A stretch of DNA of 64,000 bases from JBKHXF01 sp046566145. GTDB taxonomy: Bacteria; Actinomycetota; Nitriliruptoria; Nitriliruptorales; Nitriliruptoraceae. Position 1 is the stretch's first letter, and every line of letters starts with the position of its first letter. Of this stretch, positions 61,423 to 64,000 are shown piece after piece. The position numbers and the translations under genes were made by a program. The notes beneath the pieces were generated by a model. It was not told where the DNA came from. It saw only the letters and a list, made by a program, of their open reading frames with translations, and searched no databases. Location of the stretch: positions 62,001 to 126,000 of the forward strand of contig JBKHXF010000022.1 in assembly GCA_046566145.1 (NCBI GenBank), read 5' to 3'.

Positions 61423-62511
61423 TCAGTCCGGCGGAGCACCGATGGCCGACGACACGGCGCGGACCAGCTCCGCGCCGGTGAAGGGCTTCATGAGCAGCCC
61501 CTCGTGTGCGCCGCCGTGGGCCAGCACGTCCAGGTCCTGGGCGTAGCCCGTCATGTAGAGGGCGCGGGCCGTCGGCTGCCGCTCGCGGATCCGGCGGACC
61601 GCCTCCGGGCCGACGCCGTCCGGGAGCATCACGTCGGCCACGACGAGGACGACGTCGTCGAGCCCCCGGGCGCGGTCCACCGCCTCGGCGCAGGTGGCCA
61701 CGGTGTGCACGGACCAGCCGGCCCGCAGCAGGGTCCGCTCCACGAACGTGGCGACGTCCTCGCGGTCCTCGAGCACGAGGACGGAGCCGGTGGTCGACCG
61801 GCCCGCGCCGGCGGCCGCGGTGTGGGGCGGCTCGGTCGCCGGCGTGGGGTCCTCGCCGTCGGGGAGCGTCACGACGATCGCCAGCCTGGTGTCGGTCCGC
61901 TCGAACTCCAGCTCGGCCCGGGCGGCTGCGGCGCAGGCCGCGAGGCCTCGTCCGGCTCGACCGAGCCACGCCTCGACGTCCGGACCCTCCCCCGGGAGGC
62001 CGACCGAGAAGGCGAGGCGGGGTGGCGACGCGGTGACGACCACCTCGACCCCCGCGGGATCGAGCTCGGCGAGCGCCCAGGCGATGGCCACGACGAGCTC
62101 GCGGGTCGCACGGACCTCCACCCGGGCCTCGACCCGGGGTTCGGGTCCCGGCGGGACCACCGTGGTCCGGTTGGGGAGCAGCTCGCGCAGCACGGTCGCG
62201 GCGGACTCGCCCAGGGCGGTCACGTCGAGCAGCCGGCGTGGCACGCCGGCGTCGAAGTGGCGCAGGCCGTCGAGGGCGCGCAGCAGGGCGGTCAGCCGCT
62301 CGGTGTCGCGATGCAGCGCCTGCACGACCTCCCGGGCGGCGGGGTCCTCGAGGTCCTCGGCGAGCTCGAGCTCCCCGCGGATCCCGGTGACCACGTTGCG
62401 GAGCGCGTGGAACAGCGCCGACGCCACGCCGGCGCGTGCGGCCTCGTCGGGGGGCGCGCCCCCCGACGGCCAGAGCCCCGCAGGGCCGCGTCCAGGTCCC
62501 ACGTGCTGCAC
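61423..62511 (-). CDS. Kinase-like protein fused to a receiver domain (hybrid, degenerate ATPase)
   Basis: 362 residues; the start (GTG 62511) is uncertain. The N-terminal half has a HisKA-like helix with 'ALFHALRNVVTGIRGELELAEDLEDP', and a region in the place of the ATPase domain, but the usual N, G1 and G2 boxes are not visible, so catalysis is doubtful. The C-terminal half is a receiver domain: 'VLVLEDREDVATFVERTLLRAGW' with an acidic pocket, 'LVVADVMLPDG' and 'LLMKPFTGAEL'. Such proteins may act as phosphotransfer or scaffold parts. It lies between an OmpR regulator and a thioredoxin gene. Confidence 0.75.
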   Translation of the reverse strand: MQHVGPGRGPAGLWPSGGAPPDEAARAGVASALFHALRNVVTGIRGELELAEDLEDPAAREVVQALHRDTERLTALLRALDGLRHFDAGVPRRLLDVTALGESAATVLRELLPNRTTVVPPGPEPRVEARVEVRATRELVVAIAWALAELDPAGVEVVVTASPPRLAFSVGLPGEGPDVEAWLGRAGRGLAACAAAARAELEFERTDTRLAIVVTLPDGEDPTPATEPPHTAAAGAGRSTTGSVLVLEDREDVATFVERTLLRAGWSVHTVATCAEAVDRARGLDDVVLVVADVMLPDGVGPEAVRRIRERQPTARALYMTGYAQDLDVLAHGGAHEGLLMKPFTGAELVRAVSSAIGAPPD

Positions 62512-62632
62512 CGTCCGTCGACACCCCTGCCCGCTGGGACGCAGAGGTTGCCACAGGCCGATGAGAGGTGGGTGAGGTCGGGACGTGCGTGTGCGCCCCG
62601 CGCGGCCCCGGTGCGGGTCGGGCCGGGGTCGT

Positions 62633-63004
62633 TCAGTCGTGCTGGGCCTCGTGCTCGGCGATCCTCGCGCGGACCTCGTCCATGTCGAGGTCCTTGACCT
62701 GCCGAACGAGCTCCTGGAGGGCCGCCTGGGGCAGGGCGCCGGGCTGGGAGAACACGAGCACCTCGTCCCGGAAGGCCATCACGGTCGGGATGGAGCGGAT
62801 GTTGAACCGCTGGGCGAGCGCCTGCTGGTCCTCGGTGTCGACCTTGCCGAACACGACATCGGTGTGCTCCTCGGACGCCGCCTCGTAGTGGGGCGCGAAG
62901 CTCTTGCACGGGCCGCACCAGTCGGCCCAGAAGTCGAGCAGGACGATGGCGTTGTCCCGGATGGTCTGCTCGAACGTCTCGGAGGTGAGGGCGACGGTGG
63001 CCAC
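62633..63004 (-). CDS. trxA: Thioredoxin
   Basis: 123 residues from GTG 63004 with AGGAG upstream. The active site WCGPC (Cys30, Cys33) lies in 'IVLLDFWADWCGPCKSFAPHYEAASEE', and the cis-Pro is in 'IRSIPTVMAFRDEVLVFSQPGAL'. 'VFGKVDTEDQQALAQRFNI' completes the fold. It has about 15 more C-terminal residues than E. coli thioredoxin, a helical charged tail. Confidence 0.96.
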   Translation of the reverse strand: MATVALTSETFEQTIRDNAIVLLDFWADWCGPCKSFAPHYEAASEEHTDVVFGKVDTEDQQALAQRFNIRSIPTVMAFRDEVLVFSQPGALPQAALQELVRQVKDLDMDEVRARIAEHEAQHD

Positions 63005-63201
63005 GGGTGCTCCTGTCGAAGGTCGCGTCGGTCGGGCGCGGGGTGCGGGATGGGGGCGGGCCCGGATGGTGGAGGGGCCGCGCGTCGGGGTCAACGGGAC
63101 GCGCGGCCGTGGCATTCCGGACGTCACCCTCGGGGGCGGACCTCGTTGGTGGGGGTGACCCTGTTCGCCCGCCGACGCTGCCGACCCGAGGAGCCCGCAC
63201 C

Positions 63202-63633
63202 GTGGCCGACGTGCTCGTCGTCGACGACGACGACGACCTCCGCGTCCTCGTCGAGGCGCTGCTGGTGCGCAGCGGCCACGCCGTGCGGACCGCGGCGACG
63301 GCCGAGGACGCCCTGCTGCGCTCGGCGGAGTCGCGTGCCGACGTGATGCTGCTCGACCTGTCGCTGCCGGGGCTCGACGGCGACGAGTTCCTCTCGCTGC
63401 TCGACCGGGGCCTCGGCCGTCCACGCTCGCTCGTCATCATGTCCGCCCGAGCGGCCGCCGAGGTCGCCGAGGTCGCACGGATGCACGGGGCGCACCACCT
63501 CGTGAAGCCGTTCCTGCCCGGTGAGCTCGACCGCGTCGTCGCGACGGCGCTCGCCGACCTCGCCCGGGTCCCGGACGGCCGCGGCGCGGCCGGTGACGAC
63601 CCGGAGCCGGGGCGCGTGATCCTCGTGCCGTGA
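63202..63633 (+). CDS. Stand-alone receiver-domain response regulator
   Basis: 143 residues from GTG 63202 with GAGGAG upstream. The acidic cluster 'VLVVDDDDDLRVLVEALL', phospho-acceptor Asp52 in 'DVMLLDLSLPGLDG' and Lys102 in 'HHLVKPFLPGEL' are present. The protein stops soon after the receiver, with only a disordered tail. Divergent from thioredoxin. It has no adjacent kinase. Confidence 0.88.
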   Translation: MADVLVVDDDDDLRVLVEALLVRSGHAVRTAATAEDALLRSAESRADVMLLDLSLPGLDGDEFLSLLDRGLGRPRSLVIMSARAAAEVAEVARMHGAHHLVKPFLPGELDRVVATALADLARVPDGRGAAGDDPEPGRVILVP

Positions 63634-63668
63634 CCGGTCACGGGACCGGGTCGTGGCCGGGGCGGGTC

Positions 63669-63674
63669 TAGACT
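63669..63674 (+). promoter_or_regulatory. -10-like TAGACT upstream of purS
   Basis: TAGACT lies 31 bases before the purS GTG and fits the window-wide pattern. Confidence 0.4.
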
Positions 63675-63705
63675 CGGCCGCCACGCCCGAGACCCGGAGA
63701 CCTCC

Positions 63706-63969
63706 GTGCCCCGCATCGCCGTCGACGTCCTGCTCAAGCGCGAGATCCTCGACCCCCAGGGCCGTGCCGTGGAGCGTGCCCTGCCCGGGCTCGGGCACCC
63801 CGGGGTGAGCGAGGTGCGGGTCGGCAAGCACCTCGAGCTCGTGGTCGACGCCGAGGGCGAGGACCTCGCGGCACGGGTCGACGAGATGTGCCGCGACTTC
63901 CTCACCAACCCGGTGATCGAGTCCTTCACGTGGCGCGTCATCGACGAGTCGGAGCGCGCGGACGCCTGA
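63706..63969 (+). CDS. purS: Phosphoribosylformylglycinamidine synthase subunit PurS
   Basis: 87 residues, the usual PurS length. 'RIAVDVLLKREILDPQGRAVERALPGLGHPGVSEVRVGKHLEL' and 'CRDFLTNPVIESFTWRVID' are the family blocks. PurS bridges PurQ and PurL in the FGAM synthase complex. The window ends 31 bases after the stop, so purQ and purL may follow just beyond it; that is a prediction. Confidence 0.96.
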   Translation: MPRIAVDVLLKREILDPQGRAVERALPGLGHPGVSEVRVGKHLELVVDAEGEDLAARVDEMCRDFLTNPVIESFTWRVIDESERADA

Positions 63970-64000
63970 GCGCCCCGCCTCCCGGCTCCGAACACCTCGC

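Overview
This is a very GC-rich window (roughly three quarters G+C by eye) with strong G/C bias at third codon positions, many GTG starts, and gene families typical of Actinomycetota: HspR-type heat-shock control, PurS, PspC sensor kinases, a DUF2256/DUF3253 protein and an LPxTG-like surface anchor. It looks like chromosomal core DNA of a high-GC actinobacterium, possibly Acidimicrobiia or Nitriliruptoria. The class is a guess from gene content, not shown by the sequence. I see no phage, insertion sequence, CRISPR array or rRNA. Genes are dense and no gene-free stretch exceeds about 300 bases.

Layout. 1-4.8 kb: two secreted Ig-like/Calx-beta surface proteins, a tiny membrane protein and a hypothetical gene, closed by a strong hairpin. 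5-10 kb: heat-shock operon dnaK-hsp20-grpE-dnaJ-hspR. 10-14 kb: a SNF2 helicase with a small coupled gene. 14-18.4 kb: a calpain-like cysteine protease divergent from clpB. 18.5-23.5 kb: an RCK_C membrane protein, a secreted protein, two flavin oxidoreductases and a DUF2256/DUF3253 protein. 23.5-27.8 kb: class II aldolase, dodecin, a CarH-like B12/MerR regulator, a P-loop kinase and small membrane proteins. 27.8-31.6 kb: a PspC envelope-stress module (LuxR regulator, PspC-kinase, divergent PspC protein). 31.6-36.4 kb: secreted trypsin-like protease, purA, and a sulfur-handling operon (SQR-like flavoprotein, DsrC/TusE-like protein, DsrE2). 36.5-43.3 kb: purD, a TPM-domain protein, a PurE-like protein, an SRPBCC protein, a receiver protein, purC and a DsrE-like protein. 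43.4-49.8 kb: a branched-chain amino-acid-type ABC transporter (binding protein on +, permeases and ATPases on -), with LivH carrying an exported N-terminal domain. 50-55.5 kb: LarC-like protein, DUF4446, prephenate dehydratase, SMP-30, MiaE-like protein, serS and tRNA-Ser(UGA). 55.7-60.2 kb: two coupled sensor kinases and a BrkB/YihY protein. 60.3-64 kb: tRNA-Ser(GCU), tRNA-Arg(ACG), OmpR-type regulator, kinase-receiver hybrid, thioredoxin, receiver protein and purS.

How it fits together. Purine genes (purA, purD, purE-like, purC, purS) are strung along the + strand with unrelated genes between them, as if a pathway cluster had been broken up by insertions. Heat-shock genes form one transcription unit ending in their probable repressor, with clpB separate. 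Several regulators appear without an obvious partner. Short intergenic hairpins mark most convergent junctions, and a -10-like TAnnnT hexamer recurs upstream of many starts, sometimes only 7-8 bases away, which suggests leaderless transcripts. The features most worth a second look are the calpain-like protease, the ClpB middle domain with deviant codon use, the SQR-DsrC-DsrE2 module, the PurE-like protein with altered active-site motifs, the LivH fusion and the CarH-like photoreceptor candidate.
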